NCBI RefSeq assembly: GCF_001445655.1
Contig: NZ_LNBE01000004.1
Coordinates: 2,677,218 to 2,741,217, forward strand
Length of the DNA stretch: 64,000 nt
Source: Streptomyces roseifaciens
GTDB lineage: Bacteria; Actinomycetota; Actinomycetes; Streptomycetales; Streptomycetaceae
Reading direction: 5' to 3'
Part shown: positions 1-9,229 of the stretch, in pieces
Layout: every line of letters begins with the position of its first letter
Numbering within the stretch: position 1 is the first letter of the stretch
Position numbers and translations under genes: made by a program
The notes under the pieces: model-generated
What the model was told of the DNA's origin: nothing
Seen by the model: the letters and a program-made list of their open reading frames with translations, nothing else
The model's database searches: none

Positions 1-114
1 GACCCGGTGCCCCGAATACTCGGGCCGGGACCGCCCGTCCAGTCTCCCAGATCAACATTCTGTACGCAACAACCAGTCGATGGCTACACACAGTGATCGA
101 CGGAGGGGGGAGAG

Positions 115-2319
115 GTGCCAGAAGATCTCGACAGTCCGCGTCCCGTATACGTCGAGGCACCGGACCCGGCCGAGACGTTCAAGGTCAAGTGGGGTGACGG
201 CGACGAGGAGATCACCGTCACCGGCTTCAAACGGTTCATGCCCGAACAGTCCGCTGCCGGCGAGCGGACCAAGGTCGTGCGTGCGGGCCAGGCCAACGAG
301 TACACCGACCTGTCCGAGGACGCCTGGCACGCCGTCGCGCGGGCCGTGGTGCACCCTGAGGCCCTTGCGTCGCAGCTGAGGCAGCAGCAGGCCGGAGCCG
401 CAGCCAGCATGCTCGTCGAAGAGCACGTCGACGGTGCGACGCTCAGGTCCGTGCACGCCCGGGTTTGGCTCACCGAGCTCTTTCCCGGGCTGCAGCCGCG
501 AACGGGCCAGGAGGCCCTGCCCACGCCGGACCCCGAGGTGCGGGGGGTGCTGTCCGAGCGTGGCCCCCAGGCTGCCGTCCACTACCGCTACCGCGACCGC
601 GGCCACATGCGGGACCACATCTATCAGACCATCGCGGCGACCTTGCGGATCAACAGGTACGACGAGTCGATCCTGGCCCGGAGAGTAACCAGGGCCGTCA
701 TCGCCCACCCGGTGGTCTTCGAGTTCGAGGACGGTACGGAGCCGGTGCACGCCCTTGCCGTGCGCGACGGCATCACCCGGCTCGCCAGCGCCTGGAAGGT
801 GCTCGCCGGGCCGTCTGCGTCATCGGAGGAAGTGGCGCAGGAGGCGGTGCGCTTGCTGTTCGCCGAGCGCCCTCAGCGCCGGGGTGCAGCCCAACGACCG
901 CTCAGCCAGCGGATGGCGCACGGGCGGGAGGACGTCCTGTCCGAACTGCGGGGTGAATTCCTCAAGGGCGTCGCCGGTGACGAAGTGTCGCTCAAGGCCG
1001 TCCAGATCGCCCAGGCGTCCGTGCTGCCCGCTCAGATCGCGGTCGGTGTGGAGGCTCACCGCGGGGGGTCCTTGCGGGGGCCCGATCTGTTCGACGACGC
1101 GGTGCGCAGCATCCTGGCCTCTGTGCACGTCGAGTTCAAGGCGTGGGACCCCGCCGCTCAGAATGTCGAGGTCGGCACCAGGGCCCTCAAGCGGGTGGTC
1201 CAGGCCGGTGCCCGCCACTGGGAGCCGGTGGAACTGCGTGATCTCTACGACCTCGTGGTGGGCCGGAAGGACGCGTCGGCCACTCCGGCGGTCTTCCGCG
1301 ACGACCGGATTCCGGGGACGCCGCTGTGGCGGGCTGTATACATCGTCCATGCCCTGACCCGCACCGGGTTCTTCGAGCCGCTGAAGCACTACGCGAAAGA
1401 GATCAAGGGCGACAAGCGCATGGGCGTGCCCGGCTTCGCCGGTCTGCTGGGGCCCATGGTGGACCTCCCCTGGCGAGCGGCCAAGCAGCGTGTGCTCAAG
1501 CAGGCCAGAAACGCGTGGGGGAACGGCGGCGTGCTCTGCCAGGACGTGCTCCACGGCGACTGGGATCCGGTGCCGACGGAGGACTTCACGACGCTGGTGA
1601 GCCGTGCGATGGCAGGCGACGACAACGCACGCAACACCCTGGCCGTGGCCGGCGGCGTGGCCCTGATCGCCGACAAGCTCGTCACCCGGAACGTCGGGTC
1701 GGCCGTCGGGATCGCCGTCCCCTTCCGCGCCGACGTGCACAAGGTCGTCGGAAGCCTGGCCCGGTCGGACAACGAGAAGGGCCTGTGGACCCTGGCGCTG
1801 GCGGCCAATTGCTTCGATGCCGAGCGCCTGCCGTTGAACGCCCTCACCGAGAAGCAATTCGAGAAGGGGAACGACGGCTCGGTTGCCGGAGACCACTATG
1901 AAGTGGTGTCCGTGGATCTGGCCTCTCCGGACCGCATCAACCGTGACGGCGCCGGTGCGCCCGTGCCGCTGACGCAGTACGAGGTCGTGTGGATCTCGGA
2001 TCCCGGACGGGCGGCCCTGGAAGAGAGCGAGCGCAAGGCAACGGACGGCGAGGCCGGGACCAGCAAGTCGATTCCGGAGCAGCTGGCGGGCGAGCGCAGC
2101 TCCCTTGACACCCGGCTGGACCTCGCGCGGGACAGTCTGGACCGCCTGGTCGCCCTCGGGGCGGAGTCGGGGACGTGGCATCCCATGGGCACCCACGAGG
2201 AGTGGACGAAGCTCCATACGAAGGCGATTGAGCTGCAGAACATCCTGTACAACCATGCCCCTGTCGTGCCTTCGGCGGAGGACGAGGACGCGTACGACGA
2301 GGAGGCGGAGGAGGAATGA
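115..2319 (+). CDS. Unrecognised 734-aa cytoplasmic protein, possible ParB-like segment
   Basis: The GTG start follows a purine-rich ribosome site (GGAGGGGGG) 4 bases upstream. I do not recognise the family. The protein is soluble, with no signal peptide or membrane segment, and ends in a very acidic tail (about residues 717-734). Around residues 168-232 the run ending HALAVRDGITRLASAWK resembles the pattern of ParB/Srx-fold and DGQHR-type proteins, where a small residue-rich DG-x-TR-L motif follows a strand; this is a weak resemblance seen by eye. A perfect hairpin directly follows the stop, so the gene ends as its own unit and is convergent with nrdB. No function is proposed; a DNA-associated or defence role is only one possibility. 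Confidence 0.8.
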   Translation: MPEDLDSPRPVYVEAPDPAETFKVKWGDGDEEITVTGFKRFMPEQSAAGERTKVVRAGQANEYTDLSEDAWHAVARAVVHPEALASQLRQQQAGAAASMLVEEHVDGATLRSVHARVWLTELFPGLQPRTGQEALPTPDPEVRGVLSERGPQAAVHYRYRDRGHMRDHIYQTIAATLRINRYDESILARRVTRAVIAHPVVFEFEDGTEPVHALAVRDGITRLASAWKVLAGPSASSEEVAQEAVRLLFAERPQRRGAAQRPLSQRMAHGREDVLSELRGEFLKGVAGDEVSLKAVQIAQASVLPAQIAVGVEAHRGGSLRGPDLFDDAVRSILASVHVEFKAWDPAAQNVEVGTRALKRVVQAGARHWEPVELRDLYDLVVGRKDASATPAVFRDDRIPGTPLWRAVYIVHALTRTGFFEPLKHYAKEIKGDKRMGVPGFAGLLGPMVDLPWRAAKQRVLKQARNAWGNGGVLCQDVLHGDWDPVPTEDFTTLVSRAMAGDDNARNTLAVAGGVALIADKLVTRNVGSAVGIAVPFRADVHKVVGSLARSDNEKGLWTLALAANCFDAERLPLNALTEKQFEKGNDGSVAGDHYEVVSVDLASPDRINRDGAGAPVPLTQYEVVWISDPGRAALEESERKATDGEAGTSKSIPEQLAGERSSLDTRLDLARDSLDRLVALGAESGTWHPMGTHEEWTKLHTKAIELQNILYNHAPVVPSAEDEDAYDEEAEEE

Positions 2320-2358
2320 GCAACCGCCCCGCCGGATCCGATCCGGCGGGGCGGTTGC
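2320..2358. terminator. Bidirectional terminator between the 734-aa gene and nrdB
   Basis: A 19-base arm (2320-2338) is perfectly complementary to 2340-2358, giving a strong GC-rich hairpin. It sits between two convergent stop codons, so it probably ends transcription from both sides. There is no T-tract, which is usual in Streptomyces. Confidence 0.85.
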
Positions 2359-2382
2359 GTGGCGCGAGGAGGAGCCCGAGGC

Positions 2383-3399
2383 CTAGAACTCCTCGTCGAA
2401 GCCGACCGAGCCCTCGACCGCCATCTGGTACGCGGAGGCGCGGCGCTCGAAGAAGTTGGTCAGCTCCTGGACGTTCTGCAGCTCCATGAAGGAGAACGGG
2501 TTCTCCGAGCCGAAGACCGGCTTGAAGCCCAGGCGCTGCAGGCGCTGGTCGGCGACGCACTGGAGGTACTCGCGCATGGACTCGGTGTTCATGCCCGGCA
2601 GGCCCTCGCCGCACAGGTCGCGGCCGAACTGCAGCTCCGCGTCGACGGCCTCCTTCAGCATGTCGGTGACCTGCTGCTGGAGCTCGTCGTCGAAGAGGTC
2701 GGGCTCCTCCTGGCGGACGGTGTCCACGACCTCGAACGCGAAGTTCATGTGCATGGTCTCGTCGCGGAAGACCCAGTTGGTGCCGGTCGCCAGGCCGTGC
2801 AGCAGGCCGCGGCTGCGGAACCAGTACACGTAGGCGAAGGCGCCGTAGAAGAACAGGCCCTCGATGCACGCGGCGAAGCAGATCAGGTTGAGCAGGAAGC
2901 GGCGGCGGTCGGCCTTCGTCTCCAGCCGCTCCAGCTTCTCGACCTCGTTGATCCACTTGAAGCAGAACTGGGCCTTCTCGCGGATGGAGGGGATGTTCTC
3001 CACCGCGTCGAACGCCGCGGCACGGTCGTCCGGGTCGGGCAGGTAGGTGTCCAGCAGCGTCAGATAGAACTGGACGTGCACGGCCTCCTCGAAGAGCTGC
3101 CGCGACAGGTACAGCCGCGCCTCGGGGGAGTTGATGTGCTTGTACAGCGTCAGGACCAGGTTGTTCGCCACGATCGAGTCACCGGTCGCGAAGAACGCGA
3201 CCAGGCGGCCGATCATGTGCTGCTCGCCCGGGGAGAGCTTGGCGAGGTCGGCGACGTCCGAGTGGAGGTCGACCTCCTCGACGGTCCAGGTGTTCTTGAT
3301 CGCGTCGCGGTAGCGGTCGTAGAAGTCCGGGTACCGCATGGGGCGCAGCGTCAGCTCGAAGCCGGGGTCGAGCAGGTTCTTCTGGCGTTCGGTCGACAT
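2383..3399 (-). CDS. nrdB: Ribonucleotide reductase class Ia, beta (radical) subunit
   Basis: Houses the diiron-tyrosyl radical cofactor that NrdA needs to reduce ribonucleotides. With the ATG chosen at 3399 (338 aa) the cofactor residues are D74, E105, H108 and the radical tyrosine Y112 (pattern EAVHVQFY, matching E. coli E115-x-x-H118-x-x-x-Y122), so this is a true class Ia protein. The start codon overlaps the nrdA stop as TAATG, and GAGG lies about 10 bases upstream. An in-frame ATG three codons earlier (3408) has poorer spacing. Translation is therefore coupled to nrdA, and transcription should be under the cobalamin riboswitch ahead of nrdA. Confidence 0.95.
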   Translation of the reverse strand: MSTERQKNLLDPGFELTLRPMRYPDFYDRYRDAIKNTWTVEEVDLHSDVADLAKLSPGEQHMIGRLVAFFATGDSIVANNLVLTLYKHINSPEARLYLSRQLFEEAVHVQFYLTLLDTYLPDPDDRAAAFDAVENIPSIREKAQFCFKWINEVEKLERLETKADRRRFLLNLICFAACIEGLFFYGAFAYVYWFRSRGLLHGLATGTNWVFRDETMHMNFAFEVVDTVRQEEPDLFDDELQQQVTDMLKEAVDAELQFGRDLCGEGLPGMNTESMREYLQCVADQRLQRLGFKPVFGSENPFSFMELQNVQELTNFFERRASAYQMAVEGSVGFDEEF

Positions 3400-5786
3400 T
3401 ACTGGCATGCCTCGCAGGACTCGGGGTTCTCAAGGGAGCAGGCGATGGCGTCCGCGTCGGGCGCGGCCTGCTGCACCGGGATGGTGGCGGGAGCGGCGGC
3501 ACCGCCGGACGCCGCGCGGGCGATCCGGGTCGCCGGGCGCGAGCGCAGGTAGTACGTCGTCTTGATGCCCTGCTTCCAGGCGTACGCGTACATCGAGCTG
3601 AGCTTGCCGATGGTGGGCGAGGCCATGAAGAGGTTCAGCGACTGGCTCTGGTCCAGGTACGGCGTACGGGAGGCGGCCATGTCGATCAGGGCGCGCTGCG
3701 GGATCTCCCAGGCGGTGCGGTAGAGGTCGCGCACCTCCTGCGGGATCCAGCGCATCTCCTGGACCGAGCCGTTGGCCTCGGTCATCGCCTCGCGGGTGGC
3801 GCGGTCCCACACGCCGAGCTTCTTGAGGTCCTCCACCAGGTAGGTGTTGACCTGCAGGAACTCACCGGAGAGCGTCTCGCGCTTGAAGAGGTTGGAGACC
3901 TGCGGCTCGATGCACTCGTACACGCCGGCGATGGAGGCGATGGTGGCCGTCGGGGCGATGGCGAGCAGCAGCGAGTTGCGCATGCCGACCTCGCCGATGC
4001 GGGCGCGCAGCGCCTCCCAGCGGTCCTCCCAGGCGGCGACGGCGTTGGGGTAGTGGTCCGGGTGCAGCACGCCGCGGGCGGTGCGCGTCGCGGACCAGGC
4101 CGGGTGCGGGCCGTGCCGCTCGGCGAGGTCGGCGGAGGCCTCGTACGCCGCGAGCATGATGCGCTCGGAGATGCGGGTGGACAGCTCCTTGGCCTCGGGC
4201 GAGTCGAAGGGCATGCGCAGGCGGAAGAAGACGTCCTGCAGGCCCATCAGGCCCAGGCCCACCGGGCGCCAGCGGCTGTTGGAGCTGCCGGCCTGCTCGG
4301 TCGGGTAGAAGTTGATGTCCACGACGCGGTCGAGGAACGTGACGGCCGTGCGGACCGTGCGGTCGAGCTTCTCCCAGTCCATCTCGCCGTCGGCGCCGAG
4401 GTGCTGCGCGAGGTTGACGGAGCCCAGGTTGCAGACCGCGGTCTCGCCGTCGTCCGTGACCTCGAGGATCTCGGTGCAGAGGTTCGAGGAGTGGACGACC
4501 GCGCCCTTCTCGGCCGTCTGGTTGGCGGTGCGGTTGGCGGCGTCCTTGAACGTCATCCAGCCGTTGCCGGTCTGCGCGAGGGTGCGCATCATGCGGGCGT
4601 AGAGCACGCGGGCCGGGATCTGCTTGACGGCCTTGCCCTCGGCCTCGTACTTGCGGTACGCGGCGTCGAACTCGTCGCCGTAGAGGTCGACCAGGTCGGG
4701 CGTGTCGGCCGGGGAGAACAGCGACCACTCGGCGTCGGCCTCGACGCGGCGCATGAACTCGTCCGGGATCCAGTGCGCGATGTTGAGGTTGTGGGTGCGG
4801 CGGGCCTCCTCACCGGTGTTGTCGCGGAGCTCCAGGAACTCCTCGATGTCGGCGTGCCAGGTCTCGAGGTAGACGCAGGCCGCGCCCTTGCGCCGGCCGC
4901 CCTGGTTGACGGCGGCGACGGAGGCGTCGAGGGTGCGCAGGAACGGCACGATGCCGTTGGAGTGGCCGTTGGTGCCGCGGATCAGCGAGCCGCGCGAGCG
5001 GATGCGGCTGTACGACAGGCCGATGCCGCCGGCGTGCTTCGACAGGCGCGCCACCTGGTGGTAGCGGTCGTAGATCGAGTCCAGCTCGTCCAGCGGGGAG
5101 TCCAGCAGGTAGCAGGACGACATCTGCGGGTGGCGGGTGCCGGAGTTGAAGAGCGTGGGGGAGGACGGCAGGTACGACAGGGTGCTCGTCAGGCCGTACA
5201 GCTCGGCGACGTCGGCGACGGCGCGCTCGGAGTGGTCCTCGGCCAGGCCGCAGGCCACGCGCAGCAGGAAGTGCTGCGGGGTCTCGATCACGTTGCGGGT
5301 GATCGGGTGGCGCAGCAGGTAGCGGCTGTGCAGGGTGCGCAGGCCGAAGTAGCCGAAGCGGTCGTCGGCGCCGCCGAGGAGGGCCTCGTCGACCAGCTCG
5401 TCCAGGCGCGCGGCGTGCGTGGCCACGAAGGCGGCGGTGTCGTCCGCGATCAGGCCCTCGCGGTGGCCGACGGCGACCGAGGCGGAGAAGGACGTGGCGC
5501 CCTGGCCGGCGGCCTCGTCGGCGATCGCGCGGGTGAGCAGCCGGGCGGCGAGCTTGGAGTACTCGGGCTCCTCGGCGATCAGCCCGGCGGCGGCCTCGGT
5601 GGCGAGGGAGCGGAGCTCGGCCTCGTCCGAGTTCGCGCTCCGGCCCCGCAGTGCGGCGGCGGCGACCTTGCCGGGGTCGGTGGCGGGAAGGTCGGCGGTG
5701 AGGTCGGTCAGGGTGCGCAGCAGCGCGGTCCCGGGGCCGCCGGTCGCTTCTTCCGCTGAGACCGGATCGGCGGGCGCGATGGTCAC
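3399..5786 (-). CDS. nrdA: Ribonucleotide reductase class Ia, alpha (catalytic) subunit
   Basis: Catalytic subunit that makes deoxyribonucleotides from ribonucleoside diphosphates. Visible family marks: MSSCYLLDS (active-site cysteine region), SSNLCTEILE (the N-x-C-x-E radical site), the TTYYLRSR tyrosine pair of the radical path, and the C-terminal redox tail with C783, C791 and C794. I chose the GTG at 5786 (795 aa): it follows GAGGGAGAG at good spacing, and the protein then starts just before the conserved region. The frame stays open upstream, but that stretch is the riboswitch leader. In Streptomyces a B12-dependent class II enzyme elsewhere shares this job; B12 represses the class Ia operon. 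Confidence 0.96.
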   Translation of the reverse strand: MTIAPADPVSAEEATGGPGTALLRTLTDLTADLPATDPGKVAAAALRGRSANSDEAELRSLATEAAAGLIAEEPEYSKLAARLLTRAIADEAAGQGATSFSASVAVGHREGLIADDTAAFVATHAARLDELVDEALLGGADDRFGYFGLRTLHSRYLLRHPITRNVIETPQHFLLRVACGLAEDHSERAVADVAELYGLTSTLSYLPSSPTLFNSGTRHPQMSSCYLLDSPLDELDSIYDRYHQVARLSKHAGGIGLSYSRIRSRGSLIRGTNGHSNGIVPFLRTLDASVAAVNQGGRRKGAACVYLETWHADIEEFLELRDNTGEEARRTHNLNIAHWIPDEFMRRVEADAEWSLFSPADTPDLVDLYGDEFDAAYRKYEAEGKAVKQIPARVLYARMMRTLAQTGNGWMTFKDAANRTANQTAEKGAVVHSSNLCTEILEVTDDGETAVCNLGSVNLAQHLGADGEMDWEKLDRTVRTAVTFLDRVVDINFYPTEQAGSSNSRWRPVGLGLMGLQDVFFRLRMPFDSPEAKELSTRISERIMLAAYEASADLAERHGPHPAWSATRTARGVLHPDHYPNAVAAWEDRWEALRARIGEVGMRNSLLLAIAPTATIASIAGVYECIEPQVSNLFKRETLSGEFLQVNTYLVEDLKKLGVWDRATREAMTEANGSVQEMRWIPQEVRDLYRTAWEIPQRALIDMAASRTPYLDQSQSLNLFMASPTIGKLSSMYAYAWKQGIKTTYYLRSRPATRIARAASGGAAAPATIPVQQAAPDADAIACSLENPESCEACQ

Positions 5787-5925
5787 TGAGGCTCTCCCTC
5801 GCTCGGCTGGGTGGGCCGGCGGGAGGGTACGACGGTCGCGCACGGGCACGCCTGATGGACCAGGGCATGCCTCGTAGGCGTCCGTCGGCCCAACCCGCGA
5901 GGCCCGGACGAATTCAACGCCCATA

Positions 5926-6095
5926 GCCGAGCCCAGGGCAGGCTCGGTGGAGGGCGTGCTGCCGGCAGGTACTCGGACTCCTGCATGCGCGGCTTAACGG
6001 CATACATGCACCGTTGCGGGACAGTTCCGGATTTTCACCGGATTCCCCTGCGACGACAGCGAGGACGAGCATACATCTAGTGCCGCCCCTCGCAC
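5926..6095 (-). promoter_or_regulatory. Adenosylcobalamin riboswitch controlling nrdAB
   Basis: On the minus strand the leader carries the classic cobalamin-aptamer core GAATCCGGTGAAAATCCGG followed by CTGTCCCGCAACGGT, and the B12-box-like GCCGGCAGCACGCC nearer the gene. A short hairpin (CCGAGC/GCTCGG, 5927-5947) lies at its 3-prime end and could be part of the expression platform. The family is known to switch nrdABS off in Streptomyces when B12 is available, leaving the class II reductase in charge. The aptamer ends about 140 bases before the nrdA start. Confidence 0.93.
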
Positions 6096-6210
6096 GCGCC
6101 CCCACATGTTGTGTCGCGCGGTAAGCGCATAGGTCGGAATGTGTTATCAGGCCCCGGTGTTGAGGGTGGGTTCGCAGGTCGGAGGGGGGTCGGGTGCGGG
6201 GCACGGCGAA

Positions 6211-6247
6211 GGGCCGTCACGCCCCCTCCAGGGGGGTGTGACGGCCC
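6211..6247. terminator. Hairpin terminator downstream of the symporter gene
   Basis: GGGCCGTCAC pairs with GTGACGGCCC and the stem continues through a C/G run with one wobble pair. It lies about 40 bases past the stop of the minus-strand symporter gene. The remaining bases up to the riboswitch hold no gene and would contain the nrdAB promoter. Confidence 0.75.
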
Positions 6248-6286
6248 GGTCGGCTCCGCGGGGCGAGGGCCCCGCCGAGGGTCGCT

Positions 6287-7912
6287 CTAATGGCCTCCAG
6301 GGGCCCCTGCGGTGGCCGGCGGGAGCTCGGCCCGGACCCCGGGGTCGCCGGCGTCCGCCGTGTAGTCCGCCGCCGTGGTCTCGTCCGTGCCGTCCGGCAC
6401 GCGGAGCGCCTTCAGGACGAAGGTCAGGACGATGACGACGATCACATTGAGCGCGAAGGCGGTGAGCCCGATATAGCCCTTTTCTCCGATAAGGGGGATG
6501 AGGTTGGTATTCCCGAAATGATCCTGCGTCGCGCTCGGCGTGTCGTACGCCTTCCAGGTGCCGTACCCCATGCCCGCGGCCCAGCCGGCCAGCAGGGCCC
6601 AGCGGTGGAACCAGCGGGTGAAGAGCCCGCCCACGAGCGCGGGGACCGTCTGCAGGATCCAGATGCCACCGAGCAGCTGGAAGTTGATGGCGACGGTCTT
6701 GTCCATGGTGAGGACGAAGACGAGCGCGCCGACCTTCACCAGCAGCGAGGCGAGCTTGGAGACCTTCGCCTCGTGTCCGGGCGAGGCGTCCGGCCGGATG
6801 AAGTCCTTGTAGATGTTGCGGGTGAAAAGGTTCGCCGCGGCGATCGACATGATCGCGGCCGGGACCAGGGCGCCGATGCCGATGGCGGCGAAGGCCACGC
6901 CCGTGAACCAGTCCGGGAACATGTCCTCGAACAGCTGCGGGATCGCGAGCTGCCCGTTCTTCACCTTGATCCCCGCGGCGATGGCCATGAAGCCGAGCAT
7001 CGCGAGCAGGCCCAGCATCAGGGAGTACAGCGGCAGGATCGTCGTATTGCGGCGGATGACGTTGCGGCCTTTGCTGGAGAGAACCGCGGTCACCGAGTGG
7101 GGGTAGAGGAAGAGCGCCATCGCCGAGCCGAGCGCGAGCGTCGCGTACGCCCACTGCGCGTCCGGACCGCTCACCAGGGCGCCGCGCGGCTTGCCGGTCT
7201 CCGGGTTCTTGACCGCGAACGCTTCGCCCGCCTTGCTGAAGATGTGGTCGAAACCGCCCAGCTTGATGGGGATGTAGATGATCGCCACGATGATCACGAT
7301 GTAGATCAGCGCGTCCTTGACGAAGGCGATCAGCGCGGGCGCCCGCAGCCCGGAGGAGTAGGTGTAGGCCGCGAGCACGCCGAAGGCGATGAGCAGCGGC
7401 AGGTCCTTCATGAACCAGTTCGACCCGCCGCCCACGCCCAGCACGTCCAGGACCGCCTGTATGCCGACGAGCTGCAGCGCGATGTACGGCATCGTCGCGA
7501 GGATGCCGGTGAGCGCGAGGGCGAGCGAGAGGCCCTTCGAGCCGAAGCGGCCGCGGACGAAGTCCGACGACGTCACGTAGCCGTGCTTGTGGGAGACCGA
7601 CCACAGGCGGGGCAGGAAGGTGAAGACCAGGGGGTAGCAGAGGATCGTGTACGGCACCGCGAAGAAGCCGGCCGCACCGCCCGCGTAGATCGCCGCCGGG
7701 ACGGCCACGAAGGTGTACGCGGTATAGAGGTCGCCGCCGAGCAGGAACCAGGTGACCCAGGTACCGAAGGACCGGCCGCCCAGCCCCCACTCGTCGAGGT
7801 TGTCCGCGTTCTCCGCACGCCGCCACTTCGAGGCCATGAAGCCCATGACCGTCACGGCGAGGAAGAAGAAGATGAAGACGGCGAGCGCCACGCCGTTCAC
7901 GCCGTCCTTCAT
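6287..7912 (-). CDS. mctP: Sodium:solute symporter (SSS family), monocarboxylate-permease type
   Basis: A 541-aa integral membrane protein with about 13 hydrophobic segments. The first helix (residues 8-27) leads into WGLGGRSFGTWVTWFLLGGD, the characteristic SSS-family N-terminal motif. SSS proteins use the Na+ gradient to import solutes; close relatives next to a DUF3311 protein are annotated as monocarboxylate (acetate, pyruvate, lactate) permeases, so the substrate is inferred. The ATG start overlaps the stop of the upstream DUF3311 gene as ATGA, so the two are translated together, the usual arrangement for this transporter pair. Confidence 0.85.
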   Translation of the reverse strand: MKDGVNGVALAVFIFFFLAVTVMGFMASKWRRAENADNLDEWGLGGRSFGTWVTWFLLGGDLYTAYTFVAVPAAIYAGGAAGFFAVPYTILCYPLVFTFLPRLWSVSHKHGYVTSSDFVRGRFGSKGLSLALALTGILATMPYIALQLVGIQAVLDVLGVGGGSNWFMKDLPLLIAFGVLAAYTYSSGLRAPALIAFVKDALIYIVIIVAIIYIPIKLGGFDHIFSKAGEAFAVKNPETGKPRGALVSGPDAQWAYATLALGSAMALFLYPHSVTAVLSSKGRNVIRRNTTILPLYSLMLGLLAMLGFMAIAAGIKVKNGQLAIPQLFEDMFPDWFTGVAFAAIGIGALVPAAIMSIAAANLFTRNIYKDFIRPDASPGHEAKVSKLASLLVKVGALVFVLTMDKTVAINFQLLGGIWILQTVPALVGGLFTRWFHRWALLAGWAAGMGYGTWKAYDTPSATQDHFGNTNLIPLIGEKGYIGLTAFALNVIVVIVLTFVLKALRVPDGTDETTAADYTADAGDPGVRAELPPATAGAPGGH

Positions 7913-8166
7913 CGCCGCTCACCCGCCTTGCGGGCCCGCTCCTGGCGCCGCACGAGCACGTAGGCGACGACGGTGAGCAGGGTCGACACGGGCACCCACA
8001 GCATCTGGTACCAGTAGAAGAAAGGGATGCCGATGAAGGCGGGCGCGGTCCTGGCGTAGGAGTCGACCCACAGCATCGCGACGAACGGGACGGCCAGACA
8101 CAGTCCCGCCACGGCCAGGGGCAGGGTGACGACCGCCCTCCTGCCGCCCTCCGGTGGTTCCGTCAT
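7909..8166 (-). CDS. DUF3311 small membrane protein, symporter partner
   Basis: An 85-aa protein with two transmembrane segments separated by the short IPFFYWYQMLWVP stretch typical of DUF3311. The ATG at 8166 is preceded by GGGGGGAG at good spacing and is preferred over an upstream GTG. Its stop overlaps the symporter start. The family is almost always found directly ahead of an SSS permease and is thought to be an accessory subunit; the mechanism is not known. Confidence 0.85.
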   Translation of the reverse strand: MTEPPEGGRRAVVTLPLAVAGLCLAVPFVAMLWVDSYARTAPAFIGIPFFYWYQMLWVPVSTLLTVVAYVLVRRQERARKAGERR

Positions 8167-8326
8167 GGTGGTGACTCCCCCCTGTGTGATCACTGCGTGA
8201 TGCGCAGGAAATCTAGGCGAGGGGCCCGCTGGGCGTCACCCCCTGTCCGCATATCGGTATGACAACGACATCGGGCCTGTTGAAATGGCGTTCCGTTTAT
8301 GGTGAGTTGATGGACATGGAGGCGTC

Positions 8327-9229
8327 TTGAGGTGGGCGGTCGCCGGCTGCGGCGACGTCGTGCGGCGTCATGTACTGCCGGCCCTGCGCGGCCTGGGCGA
8401 GGAGACGGCGTACGTCTGGGGGCGGGACCCTGCGCGCGCCGCCCGCACGGCCGCGGAGCACGGGGTGCCCGCGGGCGGCGACGACCTCGGCCGGCTCACG
8501 GCCGCCGACGCGGTGTACGTGGCCACGCCCGTCGCCGCGCACGTGCCCCTCGCGCTCCACGTGCTGCGCGCCGGCTGCCACGTCCTGGTCGAGAAGCCCC
8601 TGGCGGGCGCGCTCAGCGGCGGGGGCGTCCTGGCGGCGGAGGCGGCCCGGGCGGGGCTGTGCGCAGGCGTGGCGTACCACCGCAGACTGGGCCCGGCCGC
8701 ACGGCAGTTGCGCGAGGCGCTGACGGCGAGCGGGCCGGCGCGCGTGCAGATCACCTTCTGCGCCCCCTTCGACCCGGAGCCGGAGCACCCGGCGCACTGG
8801 CGCACCGACCCGGCCGTGGCCGGCGGCGGCGTGCTCGCCGACGCGGGCAGCCACCGCCTGGACCTGCTGCTGTCGGTCCTGGGCCCGCCCGTGCGCGTGG
8901 GCGCGCGCTTCGGCCGCAGATTCGACGCCGGGGCCGAGCGGCGCGCGCACGTCTCCCTGGGCTGGGCGTCGGGCACGTCGGCCGAGTGCCGCTTCGCCTG
9001 GATCGGCGGCACCGAGCGGGACCGCCTCGACGTCACCGCCGGGGGCCGCTTCCTGTCGCTGGACCCGCTGGACGCGGAGCTCGGCCCCGACCCGCACGTG
9101 CCGCTGATCGCCGACTTCGCGGCGGCGGTGCGGGAGGGGAGGGCGCCCGCCTGTCCGGTGGCGGAGGCCGTCCTCGTGGACGACGTCATCACGGCGGCCT
9201 GCTGGGCGGCGCGCTTCCGTAACGCCTGA
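8327..9229 (+). CDS. Gfo/Idh/MocA-family NAD(P)-dependent oxidoreductase
   Basis: A 300-aa protein beginning MRWAVAGCGDVVRRHVLPAL, a Rossmann nucleotide-binding motif (GxGxx + R). The family mark VEKPLAG follows in the first half, with a C-terminal substrate domain (GGGVLADAGSHRLDLL). These enzymes oxidise or reduce sugars, inositols and related compounds; the substrate cannot be told from sequence. The start is a TTG with GGAGG five bases ahead. It stands alone, divergent from the symporter pair, and the intergenic space is short. Confidence 0.85.
   Translation: MRWAVAGCGDVVRRHVLPALRGLGEETAYVWGRDPARAARTAAEHGVPAGGDDLGRLTAADAVYVATPVAAHVPLALHVLRAGCHVLVEKPLAGALSGGGVLAAEAARAGLCAGVAYHRRLGPAARQLREALTASGPARVQITFCAPFDPEPEHPAHWRTDPAVAGGGVLADAGSHRLDLLLSVLGPPVRVGARFGRRFDAGAERRAHVSLGWASGTSAECRFAWIGGTERDRLDVTAGGRFLSLDPLDAELGPDPHVPLIADFAAAVREGRAPACPVAEAVLVDDVITAACWAARFRNA

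Noticed and set aside
4053..5759. Long plus-strand frame opposite nrdA
   Set aside because: It is the antisense shadow of a strongly conserved gene; Val/Gly/Ala-rich composition is typical of such shadows in high-GC DNA.
6290..7963. Plus-strand frame of 557 codons opposite the symporter gene
   Set aside because: Extremely charged, low-complexity translation; the minus strand encodes a clear SSS transporter.
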